This document shows, in pieces, positions 35,832-44,742 of a stretch of DNA of 64,000 nucleotides. The notes beneath the pieces were generated by a model, which ran no database searches, was not told where the DNA came from, and was given only the letters and a program-made list of their open reading frames with translations. A program made the position numbers and the translations under genes. Numbering within the stretch: position 1 is the stretch's first letter; every line of letters begins with the position of its first letter. Origin of the DNA: Dyadobacter pollutisoli (GTDB lineage: Bacteria; Bacteroidota; Bacteroidia; Cytophagales; Spirosomataceae); the NCBI RefSeq assembly GCF_026625565.1, contig NZ_CP112998.1, positions 1,676,501 to 1,740,500 of the forward strand, written 5' to 3'.

Positions 35832-35868
35832 TTCTTATCAGATCTTAATATTCTTATCTCATTTTAAT
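35831..35868 (+). promoter_or_regulatory. Helically phased TCTTA direct repeats (possible response-regulator site)
   Basis: Two 19-bp units, 35831-35849 and 35850-35868, share 16 of 19 bases. Within them TCTTA starts at 35833, 35843 and 35852, followed by TTTTA at 35862. Spacings are 10, 9 and 10 bp, about one DNA turn each. Tandem half-sites of this spacing are how OmpR/PhoB-type regulators bind, and such a regulator is encoded in the operon that ends here. The next gene is the Usp-like gene. Confidence 0.5.
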
Positions 35869-35922
35869 GACTCTCTCACTGTATTATAACCCGGCTTTTA
35901 GTCCGTGCTAATCTCTCTGCCG

Positions 35923-35950
35923 TAACCTTGCATTATCAAATTTTTGATAA
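35923..35950 (+). promoter_or_regulatory. Near-consensus -7 box and 18-bp palindrome before the Usp-like gene
   Basis: TAACCTTG (35923-35930) differs from TAnnTTTG by one base and has no visible -33 box. Two bases later comes a perfect inverted repeat, TTATCAAA (35933-35940) and TTTGATAA (35943-35950), with a 2-bp spacer. It covers the expected transcription start and ends 29 bp before the ATG at 35980. It could be an operator or an mRNA-5' hairpin. Confidence 0.45.
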
Positions 35951-35979
35951 AAAGCATTGTTAATCAAAACGATAGAAAA

Positions 35980-36441
35980 ATGAAAACGGTCATGGTTCCC
36001 AGTGATTTTAGCCCCGAGTCAGTACAGATAGCCGAGGCAATTTTGAGAGACTCCACAGAAGAGGTACGTCTAGTTTTTACGCACTTGTTTCATGTAACAG
36101 ACGACATTCAGGACCTTCTTTTTTCAAATTACCGGGAAAAAGAATACGAATTGGTGCCCGAAGCGTTCTGGCGCGAATGCAGGGTTTTGAAAGGATGTTA
36201 TGATCCCAAACTGAAAAGCGTCCGCATTGCCTTTTACTATGGTAATAAGCTGGCCTCGTTCAAAAATTTTCTCGAAGCCAATGAAGCGGATTGCATTGCC
36301 TACTCCGAAAAGTATGGTGTCCCCAAGCTCAGCAAAAGCAGCCTGGACGCGCTCCCAGTGATCAAAAAAGCAGGCCTTCCTCTGCTGAATGCTGACCTGA
36401 TCAGGGTATCGGAACTGTCCGGATCGGATAGTTTTCTATGA
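35980..36441 (+). CDS. UspA-like universal stress domain protein, probably divergent
   Basis: From the ATG at 35980 this is 153 aa. An earlier in-frame ATG at 35944 would start inside the palindrome. It opens MKTVMVPSDFSPESVQIAEA, the usual beta1-alpha1 of a Usp fold with the VPSDFS strand-turn. The later nucleotide-binding glycine motif G-2x-G-9x-G is not visible, so ATP binding is doubtful. The middle has RIAFYYGNKLASFKNFLEAN, where Usp proteins carry their third strand. It sits between a two-component system and a bestrophin channel, so a stress or osmotic role is possible but unproven. Confidence 0.65.
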   Translation: MKTVMVPSDFSPESVQIAEAILRDSTEEVRLVFTHLFHVTDDIQDLLFSNYREKEYELVPEAFWRECRVLKGCYDPKLKSVRIAFYYGNKLASFKNFLEANEADCIAYSEKYGVPKLSKSSLDALPVIKKAGLPLLNADLIRVSELSGSDSFL

Positions 36442-36487
36442 TTAATACAAGCCTGAAATATACTCACGCGACCAACAAACTAAGATT

Positions 36488-37396
36488 ATGCTATTAAAAA
36501 AGAACATTCCGATCCGATACATTTTCGGTAAGATCAAATATGAAATCCTGTTTGTGACCATCTATGGATTTGCGATTGAGGTCATTTACCAGAACTTTCA
36601 CATTACAAATATTTCTATTCCCCTGACCGTGCAGACGGTATTGGGGACGATTATATCACTTTTGCTGGCTTTCCGGTCTAACCAGGCCTACGACCGCTGG
36701 TGGGAGGCACGTATTATCTGGGGAGCCATTGTGAATGATTCCCGTACGCTGGCCCGTCAGGTCCTTTCACTGATGGAGAGCCCTTTTGAACCGGACCATA
36801 TTGAGGCTTTTAAACACCGTATGATCAAAAGACAGATCGCCTGGTGTTATGCACTTGGAAAGGGATTACGCCGGGACGACCCGATGCCGCTGATCCGAAA
36901 ATTTGTTTCCGAAGACGAATTTGAGTTTGTGAAAGACTATGACAATAAGCATGTGGGGCTGATGCAGCTGCACGCGAGGGACCTGAACAATGCATTGAAA
37001 CAAGGCTGGATTAATCCTTATCAACAAGTAGAGATCGATCGCACGATCACGCGACTATGCGACTCGATGGGGAAGGCGGAGCGGATCAAAAACACGGTGT
37101 TTCCGGCGACTTATAGTCTGTACATTCATCTGGCGCTGCATTTCTTTATCATACTGCTGCCATTTGGCCTGGTTGACCTGTTTGGATTTCTGATGGTGCC
37201 GGTACTGATCGTGATCACAGCTTGCTTTTTTCTGATCGAGAAAATGGCGATTCATTTGCAGGACCCATTTGAAAACAAGCCGACCGATACGCCTATGCTG
37301 TCCATTTCCAGAAATATTGAGCGGGATTTGAAACAAATGATGCAGGATCAGCAAGTACCGATGGCCTTTGAGGCGGACAAATTTTATATTCTGTAA
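36488..37396 (+). CDS. Bestrophin-family anion channel
   Basis: The 302-aa protein carries the bestrophin/UPF0187 hallmarks: an early TM segment (ILFVTIYGFAIEVIY), then PLTVQTVLGTIISLLLAFRSNQAYDRWWEAR, reported here only as the highly conserved LAFRSNQAYDRWWEAR block. Later helices are TYSLYIHLALHFFIILLPFG and LIVITACFFLIEKMA. The acidic stretch LQDPFENKPTDTPM is the conserved Ca2+-clasp-like segment before the last helix. Bacterial members form pentameric channels in the inner membrane. It starts 46 bp after the Usp-like gene and may share its transcript. A hairpin terminator follows at 37413. Confidence 0.92.
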   Translation: MLLKKNIPIRYIFGKIKYEILFVTIYGFAIEVIYQNFHITNISIPLTVQTVLGTIISLLLAFRSNQAYDRWWEARIIWGAIVNDSRTLARQVLSLMESPFEPDHIEAFKHRMIKRQIAWCYALGKGLRRDDPMPLIRKFVSEDEFEFVKDYDNKHVGLMQLHARDLNNALKQGWINPYQQVEIDRTITRLCDSMGKAERIKNTVFPATYSLYIHLALHFFIILLPFGLVDLFGFLMVPVLIVITACFFLIEKMAIHLQDPFENKPTDTPMLSISRNIERDLKQMMQDQQVPMAFEADKFYIL

Positions 37397-37412
37397 ATTA
37401 AGGTTCAGTAAA

Positions 37413-37442
37413 ATTGCCGCGGATGTAACAGTCTGCGGCAAT
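37413..37442. terminator. Bidirectional terminator hairpin
   Basis: ATTGCCGCGGA (37413-37423) pairs with TCTGCGGCAAT (37432-37442), an 11-bp stem with one G-T pair and an 8-base loop. It lies 16 bp after the bestrophin stop and 2 bp beyond the convergent hypothetical gene's stop. A TTTT run follows on the minus strand. Confidence 0.7.
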
Positions 37443-37444
37443 TA

Positions 37445-38320
37445 CTATTTCAGACCATTGTGAATGTCGGTCAGAATGTTGGAATCGTCGCGTACCCAGT
37501 TTCCGGTCGCGTGTTTTTTATGGTCTCCGTAACGCAGATAATCTTCAAAAATACCGTAAGCTTCCATCGCATCCTCTCTGGAATAAAAGCTGTCTATCCA
37601 CGACTGGGGTATCTGTTTCCGCTCCACGACACCAATCCCGACATTATAGAATTTAATGATCCCCTGCGAAAACTCCTTGGAAACGTATGCCTGTTCTCTG
37701 GCATTTGCTGCTTTGAGAATACAAATATTATGCAGGATGTAATTTTTTAGCCTGTCCCGGACCTGCCGCTCATTCTCATGCTGGGTTGGTTTGAGCCGCC
37801 ATTTGTTGTTTTCAGAATAAAATGGGTCCTCCTTAAATTTTTCGGTTTTTCTGGCATTTTCAACCAACGAGATTGAATTGTCCTGTGAAAATTCAAAAGT
37901 GAGCATTCGCAGTCCGTTGACATTTACTCCAAACGCGGCCTGGATCTCTTCTGTCTTTTTATTGGAAGTTAGAAAAACAGATTCCGTGAGACTGTCGTAA
38001 GACCATTTGCCAAAGCTATACTCCCCATTGTCTTTGATCTGGGTAAATGTCCCGTCTTGAAAAAAAGACATTAACAAGTCCTGATTTTTGGGCGGCGTTT
38101 CAAATTCGACGGGCGCCTGTCCGGTCATTATCGGGTCTGAATCGTTTACCTCCTTAAGCCGCCAGGAGCCATTCAAATTACTGCTTCTGGGTTGGATAGC
38201 ATCCTTTAACGCCTCTCTGCCCAATCTGGCGGAGTTTCTTTTCCCGGTGCGATAAATGATTCCATGATGTTGCATCATGGTAATGATGATGAAGAGTATA
38301 ATGAGTTTGACAGGAGTCAT
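37445..38320 (-). CDS. Secreted or anchored protein of unknown function, lipocalin-like segment
   Basis: This 291-aa protein has an N-terminal hydrophobic anchor or signal (VKLIILFIIITMMQHHG). From about residue 49, LNGSWRLKEVNDSD begins a pattern like the first strand of lipocalin-type domains (a GxW motif), followed by YSFGKWSYDSLTES. The C-terminal half is helical and charged. No catalytic motif is visible. It is transcribed alone, divergent from the large cytochrome/PVC protein, and ends at a shared terminator. I do not recognise it more precisely. Confidence 0.7.
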   Translation of the reverse strand: MTPVKLIILFIIITMMQHHGIIYRTGKRNSARLGREALKDAIQPRSSNLNGSWRLKEVNDSDPIMTGQAPVEFETPPKNQDLLMSFFQDGTFTQIKDNGEYSFGKWSYDSLTESVFLTSNKKTEEIQAAFGVNVNGLRMLTFEFSQDNSISLVENARKTEKFKEDPFYSENNKWRLKPTQHENERQVRDRLKNYILHNICILKAANAREQAYVSKEFSQGIIKFYNVGIGVVERKQIPQSWIDSFYSREDAMEAYGIFEDYLRYGDHKKHATGNWVRDDSNILTDIHNGLK

Positions 38321-38509
38321 TTTTTAGAATTTTTGACCGGGCTGCTTCTATATAAATTTAAAAAAATCTTTTCCAAAAGTCCTAATCTTCATCGACTGCC
38401 GGACACATTTACTATTTGTGAGTATTTCCGGAACGGTTCCTACTTATTCTAACCATAATATAATCCTCAGAAATGCACATAATCTGATCAAACCATTATC
38501 AGAAACAGT

Positions 38510-41500
38510 ATGAATATCGTCAGGTCCGCTCCGCTTTTAGTCATTTTCCTGTTGTTATATTTCGGTTATGATTTCCGGCAAACCGAACGGAACACCAAGT
38601 CGCCCGTCCCGGACGAAGTGCCTCTGCGCATTGTCCAGAACGAAAAAGAAGAGACAATCAGCATTTTCAGGGGTAATGAAAGTAAGCCTATTTTAACACA
38701 AAATGCAAAGGCCAATTTCCGCCCATATCTCCACCCCATTGTTGCACCCGACGGTAAAGGCGTACTGACTGAGTACAGCCCGGGGCATCATAAACATCAA
38801 ACCGGAATTTATTGGGGATACACCAGGGTTAATGGCAGGGATTATTTTCACCATCCCGATGGAGATTACTGGCGCAGGGTGTCAGCCAAAGTCATTGAAG
38901 CAAAAGGTACCGAAGTGAAATGGCAGACCGTTTACGACCTGCTGGACTCTACGGGAACTGCCGTGCTGACCGAGACGCAAAACTGGTCAATGCGGCAAAA
39001 AGATGGCAAGTATCTGCTGGACCTGGAATGGAATGGGGAAGCAAAAGCTGAGGTAACGATCGGGAAATACGATTACGGCGGCTTGTTTGTGCGAATGCCT
39101 TGGAAAGAAGGCATCAAAGGCGAGGTAGTAAACGCCGCCAGACAAAAAAATGAAAAGGCGGAGGGGCAGGCAGCGATGTGGGTGGATATTGGCATGCAGG
39201 TGGAAGGCAGAAATGATCTGGCCCACATTGCTATCCTGGATCATCCCGAAAACAAGGGTTATCCGCAAACCTGGCGTGTGGACGGCCAGCTCGGAGCAGG
39301 CCCGGCGAGCGCGCGCAAAGGCGACTGGCACATCAAAAAAGGCGAAACCGAAGTCATTAAGCATGAACTGGTGATTTACAGCGGTGAGCTTAGTGACGTG
39401 GAGCTGAATAAAACCTTTGGAGAATTTATTGGTAACAATGGCACTTATAACACAGCTGCTCTTTGGGCGATCGCCCAGAAAGAGGGTAGGGAAGCCAAAT
39501 TTTTGAGTGCGCAGGAGGCAGTGGCTGCTATGACCATCAAAAACGGTTTTCAGGTCAATGCCTGGGCTTCTGAACCGATGATGACCCAGCCTATGGCGTT
39601 TTGCTGGGACGACCGCGGAAGGATGTGGATCGCTGAGAATAAGGATTATGAGTCGCGGGGCAAGGGTTTTTCCAACTCAGGCGAAAGCCGGATCCTGATC
39701 CTGGAGGACACTGATCATGACGGCGTGGCAGACAGTAAGAAGGTATTTATGGAAGGTATCGCATTCCCGTCCGCGCTGGCGGTTGGGTTCGATGGCGTTT
39801 TCATCGGGGCGCCACCTAACCTGCTTTTTGTACCAGATAAAAATGGTGACGATAAGGCTGATACAGATCAAATAGAAGTGCGGCTGACAGGCTGGGGGAT
39901 ACGTGACAGGCATGAGACATTGAACAGCTTTCACTGGGGGCCGGATGGCTGGCTTTACGGATTGCAAGGTTTTGCAACACCGTCAAAAGTGGGTAAGCCG
40001 ATTGGTAAAGGCAAGATTTATAAGCATAAAGATCCTTTTCCCGAGGATATGAAAGTGGAGGACGGTGTAGACATCAATGGCGGTGTCTGGCGGTACCATC
40101 CTACCAAAAACAGGTTTGAAGTCGTTGCTCACGGGTTCAGTAATCCCTGGGGCATTGACTACGATGCCAAAGGACAGCTGCTGATTACGGCTTGCGTCAT
40201 TCCGCATTTGTGGCATGTAATACCGGGCGGGATTTACCACCGGCAAGGCGGCCAGCATTTCAATCCTTACGTTTATAATGACATTAAAACCATTGCAGAT
40301 CATACGCACAGGTCAGCGCACGGCGGGGCGAGGGTGTACTTATCCGATGCATTTCCTGAGTCCGAAAAAGGGAAGATTTTCATGGCTAACATTCATGAGC
40401 ACGGCATTCTGTCAGACATTCTGGTGCCAAAAGGATCAGGTTTCAGTGGCAAGCATGGGGATGATTTTATGATGGCCAACAATGCACAATGGGTTGGATT
40501 TAGCATGGAAGTAGGGCCCGAGGGAGCATTATATGTACTCGACTGGCATGATGCTGACATATGCGGCTCGGACGTACTGAATTCTGAAACCGGGAGGATT
40601 TTCAGGATTACGCCCAAAAATTCAATGGCGGAAAACTGGAAGGGACGGTATGAGGATCTAAACAAAATGACCGATTTACAACTGGCAGACCTGCAAACCA
40701 GCAAAAGCGAGTGGCACGCCCGCCGCGCCAGGCTGATACTGCAGAACAGGATAGCGAAAGGGAAAATGGATCAGACAGCACTGGATAAGCTAACCAATAT
40801 TTATAAGTCAAATGCCAATGCAGATTATCGTTTGCGGGCGATGTGGGCTTTGCAGGTAACGCAAAATCTGGATCAGAAAGCATTGCTGGCCGCATTGAAT
40901 GACCAGGACCAGTATGTGCGTGCCTGGGCAGTTCAGTTTTTGTGTGAAGATGAAAAGCCGTCACAGGAAGCTGTTTTAAAATTCACCGAAATGGCTGTTA
41001 AAGACGCGTCGCCGGTGGTGAGATTGTATCTGGCCTCTGCCTTGCAACGTATGGATGCATTGGCGAAATGGAATGTCGCTGCCGGTCTGGTAACACATGC
41101 AGAGGACACCGAAGATCATAATATTCCCAAAATGGTTTGGTATGGCATTGAGCCACTGGTGAAAGAAAATCCGTCCAAAGCGTTGGAACTGGCTTCAAAA
41201 ATTAAAATTCCGATGCTTACTCAATTCATTGCCCGGCGGGTTGTGGATGCGGACCAGCTTCCGACATTGGTAGCTGCGATCGGGAAAGCGCCTGTTAACC
41301 GGATGAATTTGCTGGAAGGAATGCGCGATGGATTGGAAGGACGAACAGACATTAAAACCCCGTCCAACTGGAATGCGGTTTACACTAAATTGAAACAGTC
41401 GGACAAAAATACGGCGGCACTGGCATTGGAATTATCACGACAATTCGGTGATACCGAGGCTGCAAAAAGTGACCTGACGGCTCTTGCCAACAAAAATGCC

Positions 41501-42355
41501 CCGGTTGACCAGCGTACCAAAGCATTGCGCTCGCTTGCAGGTCGTCAGCGGCCCGAACTGCTAGCTGAACTCCCGAAGCTACTCAATGACGATGATCTGC
41601 GGCTAGACGCGATCCGGGCGGCGGCGGGATATGATCATGAGCCACTTGCCAAATTGCTGATCGAGAACTATCCCAAATTCAATGCGGCGGAAAAATCAGA
41701 AGCCATTCAGACATTGGCTTCCCGCTCCAAATCGGGTTGGCAGCTTACCCAGGCTATTTCCAAAAATGTAATTCCAAAAAAAGACGTGCCTACTTATGTC
41801 GCGCGGCAATTGCGCCGTGTGGTCGGAAGTGGCTTTGTGGAAGTATGGGGGCCGATCGATCATGTGGCGTTCGACGAAAAAGCGTATAAAAAGTACAAAG
41901 GCCTGCTCACTGACAAAACCGTTGCAGAGGCGAGCAAAAGCCATGGCCGGATGGTGTTCCAGAAAACCTGTGCTCCCTGTCACAAATTATATGGAGAAGG
42001 CGGCATTATCGGCCCTGAGCTCACCGGGTCCAACCGTGCTAACCTGGATTATTTGCTCGGCAACATTCTTGACCCGAGCGGCGAAATACAGGACGACTAT
42101 AAAATGGTAGTGGTTACCACGCGTGACGGCCGTACATATGTAGGCAATATTGCAAAGGAAACCGACCGGCAGGTAACGCTCAGGATCGTGGGGCAGGACG
42201 CGGTAGCGATCAATAAATCCGATATCCAGACGCGGGAGGTAACCCCGGCTTCCATGATGCCTTCCGGACTACTGGAATCGCTGAGTGACAGGGAGGTAAG
42301 CGAGCTGGTGGCCTACCTACGAACTTCGACCCAGGTGGAAATGCCTAAGAAGTAA
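38510..42355 (+). CDS. DUF6807/PVC-type haem dehydrogenase, HEAT repeat and cytochrome c fusion
   Basis: This 1281-aa secreted protein starts with a signal anchor. Residues about 40-305 fit the DUF6807 (PmoA-like) fold, with SPGHHKHQTGIYWGY and FHHPDGDYWRR. Residues about 340-720 match the propeller-like membrane-bound dehydrogenase region of PVC-type haem proteins: VNAWASEPMMTQPMAFCWDD, DTDHDGVAD and SFHWGPDGWLYG. About 730-1080 has HEAT-like helices. The C-terminal class I cytochrome has CAPCH (C1154, C1157, H1158) and MMPSGLL as the possible Met ligand area. It likely oxidises a sugar or alcohol and passes electrons to a carrier. All parts are known, but as an assembly this long fusion is uncommon to me. 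Confidence 0.88.
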   Translation: MNIVRSAPLLVIFLLLYFGYDFRQTERNTKSPVPDEVPLRIVQNEKEETISIFRGNESKPILTQNAKANFRPYLHPIVAPDGKGVLTEYSPGHHKHQTGIYWGYTRVNGRDYFHHPDGDYWRRVSAKVIEAKGTEVKWQTVYDLLDSTGTAVLTETQNWSMRQKDGKYLLDLEWNGEAKAEVTIGKYDYGGLFVRMPWKEGIKGEVVNAARQKNEKAEGQAAMWVDIGMQVEGRNDLAHIAILDHPENKGYPQTWRVDGQLGAGPASARKGDWHIKKGETEVIKHELVIYSGELSDVELNKTFGEFIGNNGTYNTAALWAIAQKEGREAKFLSAQEAVAAMTIKNGFQVNAWASEPMMTQPMAFCWDDRGRMWIAENKDYESRGKGFSNSGESRILILEDTDHDGVADSKKVFMEGIAFPSALAVGFDGVFIGAPPNLLFVPDKNGDDKADTDQIEVRLTGWGIRDRHETLNSFHWGPDGWLYGLQGFATPSKVGKPIGKGKIYKHKDPFPEDMKVEDGVDINGGVWRYHPTKNRFEVVAHGFSNPWGIDYDAKGQLLITACVIPHLWHVIPGGIYHRQGGQHFNPYVYNDIKTIADHTHRSAHGGARVYLSDAFPESEKGKIFMANIHEHGILSDILVPKGSGFSGKHGDDFMMANNAQWVGFSMEVGPEGALYVLDWHDADICGSDVLNSETGRIFRITPKNSMAENWKGRYEDLNKMTDLQLADLQTSKSEWHARRARLILQNRIAKGKMDQTALDKLTNIYKSNANADYRLRAMWALQVTQNLDQKALLAALNDQDQYVRAWAVQFLCEDEKPSQEAVLKFTEMAVKDASPVVRLYLASALQRMDALAKWNVAAGLVTHAEDTEDHNIPKMVWYGIEPLVKENPSKALELASKIKIPMLTQFIARRVVDADQLPTLVAAIGKAPVNRMNLLEGMRDGLEGRTDIKTPSNWNAVYTKLKQSDKNTAALALELSRQFGDTEAAKSDLTALANKNAPVDQRTKALRSLAGRQRPELLAELPKLLNDDDLRLDAIRAAAGYDHEPLAKLLIENYPKFNAAEKSEAIQTLASRSKSGWQLTQAISKNVIPKKDVPTYVARQLRRVVGSGFVEVWGPIDHVAFDEKAYKKYKGLLTDKTVAEASKSHGRMVFQKTCAPCHKLYGEGGIIGPELTGSNRANLDYLLGNILDPSGEIQDDYKMVVVTTRDGRTYVGNIAKETDRQVTLRIVGQDAVAINKSDIQTREVTPASMMPSGLLESLSDREVSELVAYLRTSTQVEMPKK

Positions 42356-42393
42356 GAATATAGTATAAAAACAGTAATTTATTGCAGCGCAAG

Positions 42394-42401
42394 TACTTTT
42401 G
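42394..42401 (+). promoter_or_regulatory. -7 promoter box (TACTTTTG)
   Basis: TACTTTTG at 42394-42401 fits TAnnTTTG exactly and ends 24 bp before the ATG of the redoxin gene. No TTTG at the right -33 distance is visible, so it may be a weak or internal promoter of the cluster. Confidence 0.4.
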
Positions 42402-42425
42402 GTTTAAATTAATATTCAAATCAAA

Positions 42426-43562
42426 ATGAAGATTCTTATGCGTGCATCTTACAAGATTTTAATAGCTCTGTTTGTTTTCGCGTCATTAATCAACGTTTGC
42501 CTTGCGGAGCAGCCTGCTACTTTGAAGATCGGCGCTTCTGCCCCGGATTTTAATTTACTCGGTGTGGACGGAAAACGTTATTCTTTAAAAACATTTGCAA
42601 ATTCACCGGTACTGGCCATTGTTTTTACCTGTAACCATTGCCCCACAGCTCAGGCTTATGAGGAGAGAATCAAAAAGCTGACCGCTGACTTCAAGGCCAA
42701 AAATGTGGCAATGGTGGCGATATCGTCCAATGATCCGAAGGCGATCAGGCTGGATGAACTGGGCTATACCGATCTAAGTGATACTTATGAGGAAATGAAG
42801 ATCAGGGCAAAAGATATGAGCTATAACTTCCCTTATCTTTTTGATGGCGGTGATCAGAAAATAGCCAATGCTTACGGACCAGTCGCCACGCCACACATTT
42901 TTATTTTTGACAAAGAAAGAAAACTGCAATACAACGGACGCATTGACGATGTCGAAAAACCGTCGGGTACTCCCAAAAATACCGATGCCAGAAATGCAAT
43001 AGAAGCGTTGGTGGCAGGAAAACCGGTGCCTGTTCCTACTACCAAAACATTTGGCTGCTCGATGAAATGGATTTCAAAAGAGCATGGCGTGCAGGACGAG
43101 CAGGCGGGCTGGGCAAAGGAAGCGGTAAGCCTGGAAACCATTGACGAAGCCGGATTGAAAGAATTGATACAAAACAAATCGGACAAGCTCAGGCTGATCA
43201 ATGTGTGGGCGACCTGGTGCGGGCCGTGTGTGACCGAGTTCCCGGACTTTATGACTATGCACCACATGTACCGTGGCCGGGATTTTGAATTTATTTCAAT
43301 CAGCGCCGACAGTCCTGACAAGAAGGACAAGGCGCTGAAATTCCTGCAAGGCAAGCATGCTTCCAACAAGAACTATATTTTCAATGTAGATGACAAGTAT
43401 AAACTGATCGAAGCAGTAGATCCCAAATGGCAGGGCGCTTTGCCCTATACATTGCTGGTGGAGCCAGGCGGTAAAATCGTATACGCCGCACAGGGGCCGA
43501 TAAACCCGCATAAAATGAAGAAGATCATAGTAGAAAATAAGTATGTTGGCAGATATTATTAA
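42426..43562 (+). CDS. Secreted double-redoxin protein (peroxiredoxin-like plus TlpA-like)
   Basis: This 378-aa protein has a signal peptide (residues 1-28) and two thioredoxin folds. The first (about 30-190) starts APDFNLLGVDGKRYSLK, like AhpC/TSA or SCO-type redoxins. Its Cys motif is FTCNHCPTAQAY (CxxC), not a classic peroxidatic site. The second (about 225-370) is TlpA-like with WATWCGPCVTEFP and a cis-Pro region at GALPYTLLV. It may supply disulfide reduction for periplasmic cytochrome or haem proteins, consistent with the cytochrome fusion encoded 70 bp upstream. The DUF6807 fusion, this gene and the isomerase at 43589 are likely co-transcribed. Confidence 0.88.
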   Translation: MKILMRASYKILIALFVFASLINVCLAEQPATLKIGASAPDFNLLGVDGKRYSLKTFANSPVLAIVFTCNHCPTAQAYEERIKKLTADFKAKNVAMVAISSNDPKAIRLDELGYTDLSDTYEEMKIRAKDMSYNFPYLFDGGDQKIANAYGPVATPHIFIFDKERKLQYNGRIDDVEKPSGTPKNTDARNAIEALVAGKPVPVPTTKTFGCSMKWISKEHGVQDEQAGWAKEAVSLETIDEAGLKELIQNKSDKLRLINVWATWCGPCVTEFPDFMTMHHMYRGRDFEFISISADSPDKKDKALKFLQGKHASNKNYIFNVDDKYKLIEAVDPKWQGALPYTLLVEPGGKIVYAAQGPINPHKMKKIIVENKYVGRYY

Positions 43563-43588
43563 GTGTTTATAAACTTTAACCTGACCTA

Positions 43589-44596
43589 ATGGAAAATCAA
43601 GACATTTCAAGACGCCGGTTCCTGAGCACTTCGGCATTGGCGGCAGCAGGCTTTGCGCTGGTACGCGTACCAGTTTTTGGGGCGCCGGCGTACATCAAGA
43701 ACCTGGGCAAACCTAATTCCCTTTTCAATGGCGTGCAGGTTGGCGCGATCACTTATTCGTGGCGCAGCTTACCCGGTACTGCGGAAGATATCCTTAAATA
43801 CTGCATTGATTGCAACATTAGCGCCATTGAACTGATGGGCCCGACCGGCGAGCAGTTTGCCGGTGCACCCGAGGCTCCTCCACGCCCGAATATGGCTCCT
43901 GGGGCAAATGGCCAGCGTCCGGAAATGACCGATGAGCAGAAGGCAGCGCAGAAAGAGTATGCGACCAAAATGGCGGATTGGCGTGCGAAGGTTTCTATGG
44001 ATAAATTCGTTCAGCTCAGAAAAAAATATAACGATGCGGGCGTAAGCATCTACGCTTTTAAACCCAATGCATTGAATGTGAACAGTACGGACGCGGAGAT
44101 AGATTATGCTTTCAGGGCTGCGAAGGCTTTGGGGGCCAATCAGGCTAACGTGGAATTGCCGAATGATCCCGGACAGACAAAAAGACTGGGAGAAATTGCG
44201 TTGAAGAACAAAGTATATGTAGGGTACCATGGCCACACGCAACAAACACCAACCTGGTGGGATACGGCATTGGGCCAGTCGAAATACAATGCAATGAACT
44301 TCGATATGGGACATTATGTAGCTGCCGGGTTTGATCCCATTCCATTGATTGAAACCAAACACGATCACATTGTGAGTATGCACGTGAAAGACCGTAAAAA
44401 CAAGGAGCATGGAGGTGCCAATGTGGTTTGGGGCGAAGGCGACACGCCGATAACTGCTGCATTGGAGCTGATGCGGGCTAGAAAATACAAGTTTCCGGCT
44501 ACCATCGAGCTGGAATATGAGATTCCGGCCGGATCGGATCCTCTTAAAGAAACTGCGAAATGCGTTGAATATGCCAGAAAAGCACTAGGCGCCTGA
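43589..44596 (+). CDS. Sugar phosphate isomerase/epimerase family protein, twin-arginine-type signal
   Basis: This 335-aa TIM-barrel protein begins with ISRRRFLSTSALAAAGFAL, a twin-arginine-like signal, so it probably works in the periplasm. The family fold (xylose isomerase-like) is seen in the strands AIELMGPTGEQF, VYGYHGHTQQ-like VYVGYHGHTQQ, the metal-binding MNFDMGHYVAAGF and the ending IELEYEIPAGSDPLK. His and Asp residues in HVKDRKN and YHGH would bind the metal. An 80-residue Pro/Ala-rich insert after residue 85 (APEAPPRPNMAPGANG) is unusual. It follows the redoxin gene by 26 bp and ends before a strong terminator, closing the operon. Epimerases of this group act in 3-keto-sugar pathways. 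Confidence 0.86.
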   Translation: MENQDISRRRFLSTSALAAAGFALVRVPVFGAPAYIKNLGKPNSLFNGVQVGAITYSWRSLPGTAEDILKYCIDCNISAIELMGPTGEQFAGAPEAPPRPNMAPGANGQRPEMTDEQKAAQKEYATKMADWRAKVSMDKFVQLRKKYNDAGVSIYAFKPNALNVNSTDAEIDYAFRAAKALGANQANVELPNDPGQTKRLGEIALKNKVYVGYHGHTQQTPTWWDTALGQSKYNAMNFDMGHYVAAGFDPIPLIETKHDHIVSMHVKDRKNKEHGGANVVWGEGDTPITAALELMRARKYKFPATIELEYEIPAGSDPLKETAKCVEYARKALGA

Positions 44597-44621
44597 TACA
44601 GTAGAGGTTAAAATGGTTTCG

Positions 44622-44656
44622 CCGCCGCTGATCCTGATCAGTGGCGGTATTTTTTT
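44622..44656 (+). terminator. Strong intrinsic terminator
   Basis: CCGCCGCTGATC (44622-44633) pairs with GATCAGTGGCGG (44636-44647), a 12-bp stem with one G-T pair, followed by a seven-T run (44650-44656). It ends the operon that runs from 38510 or 42426 to 44596. An in-frame start of the next gene at 44641 overlaps it and is therefore not used. Confidence 0.9.
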
Positions 44657-44742
44657 GTTTAATATTTAAAATTGGCCTCATTTGTTTCAATCGGAGTATA
44701 CAAAGCAGTTTTGTTTTTAACTGCAAAGTGTCCTACATCCTT

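Noticed and set aside
44641..44742. Longer N-terminus of the GH20-like gene
   Set aside because: It would start inside a strong terminator, and the signal peptide begins at 44743.
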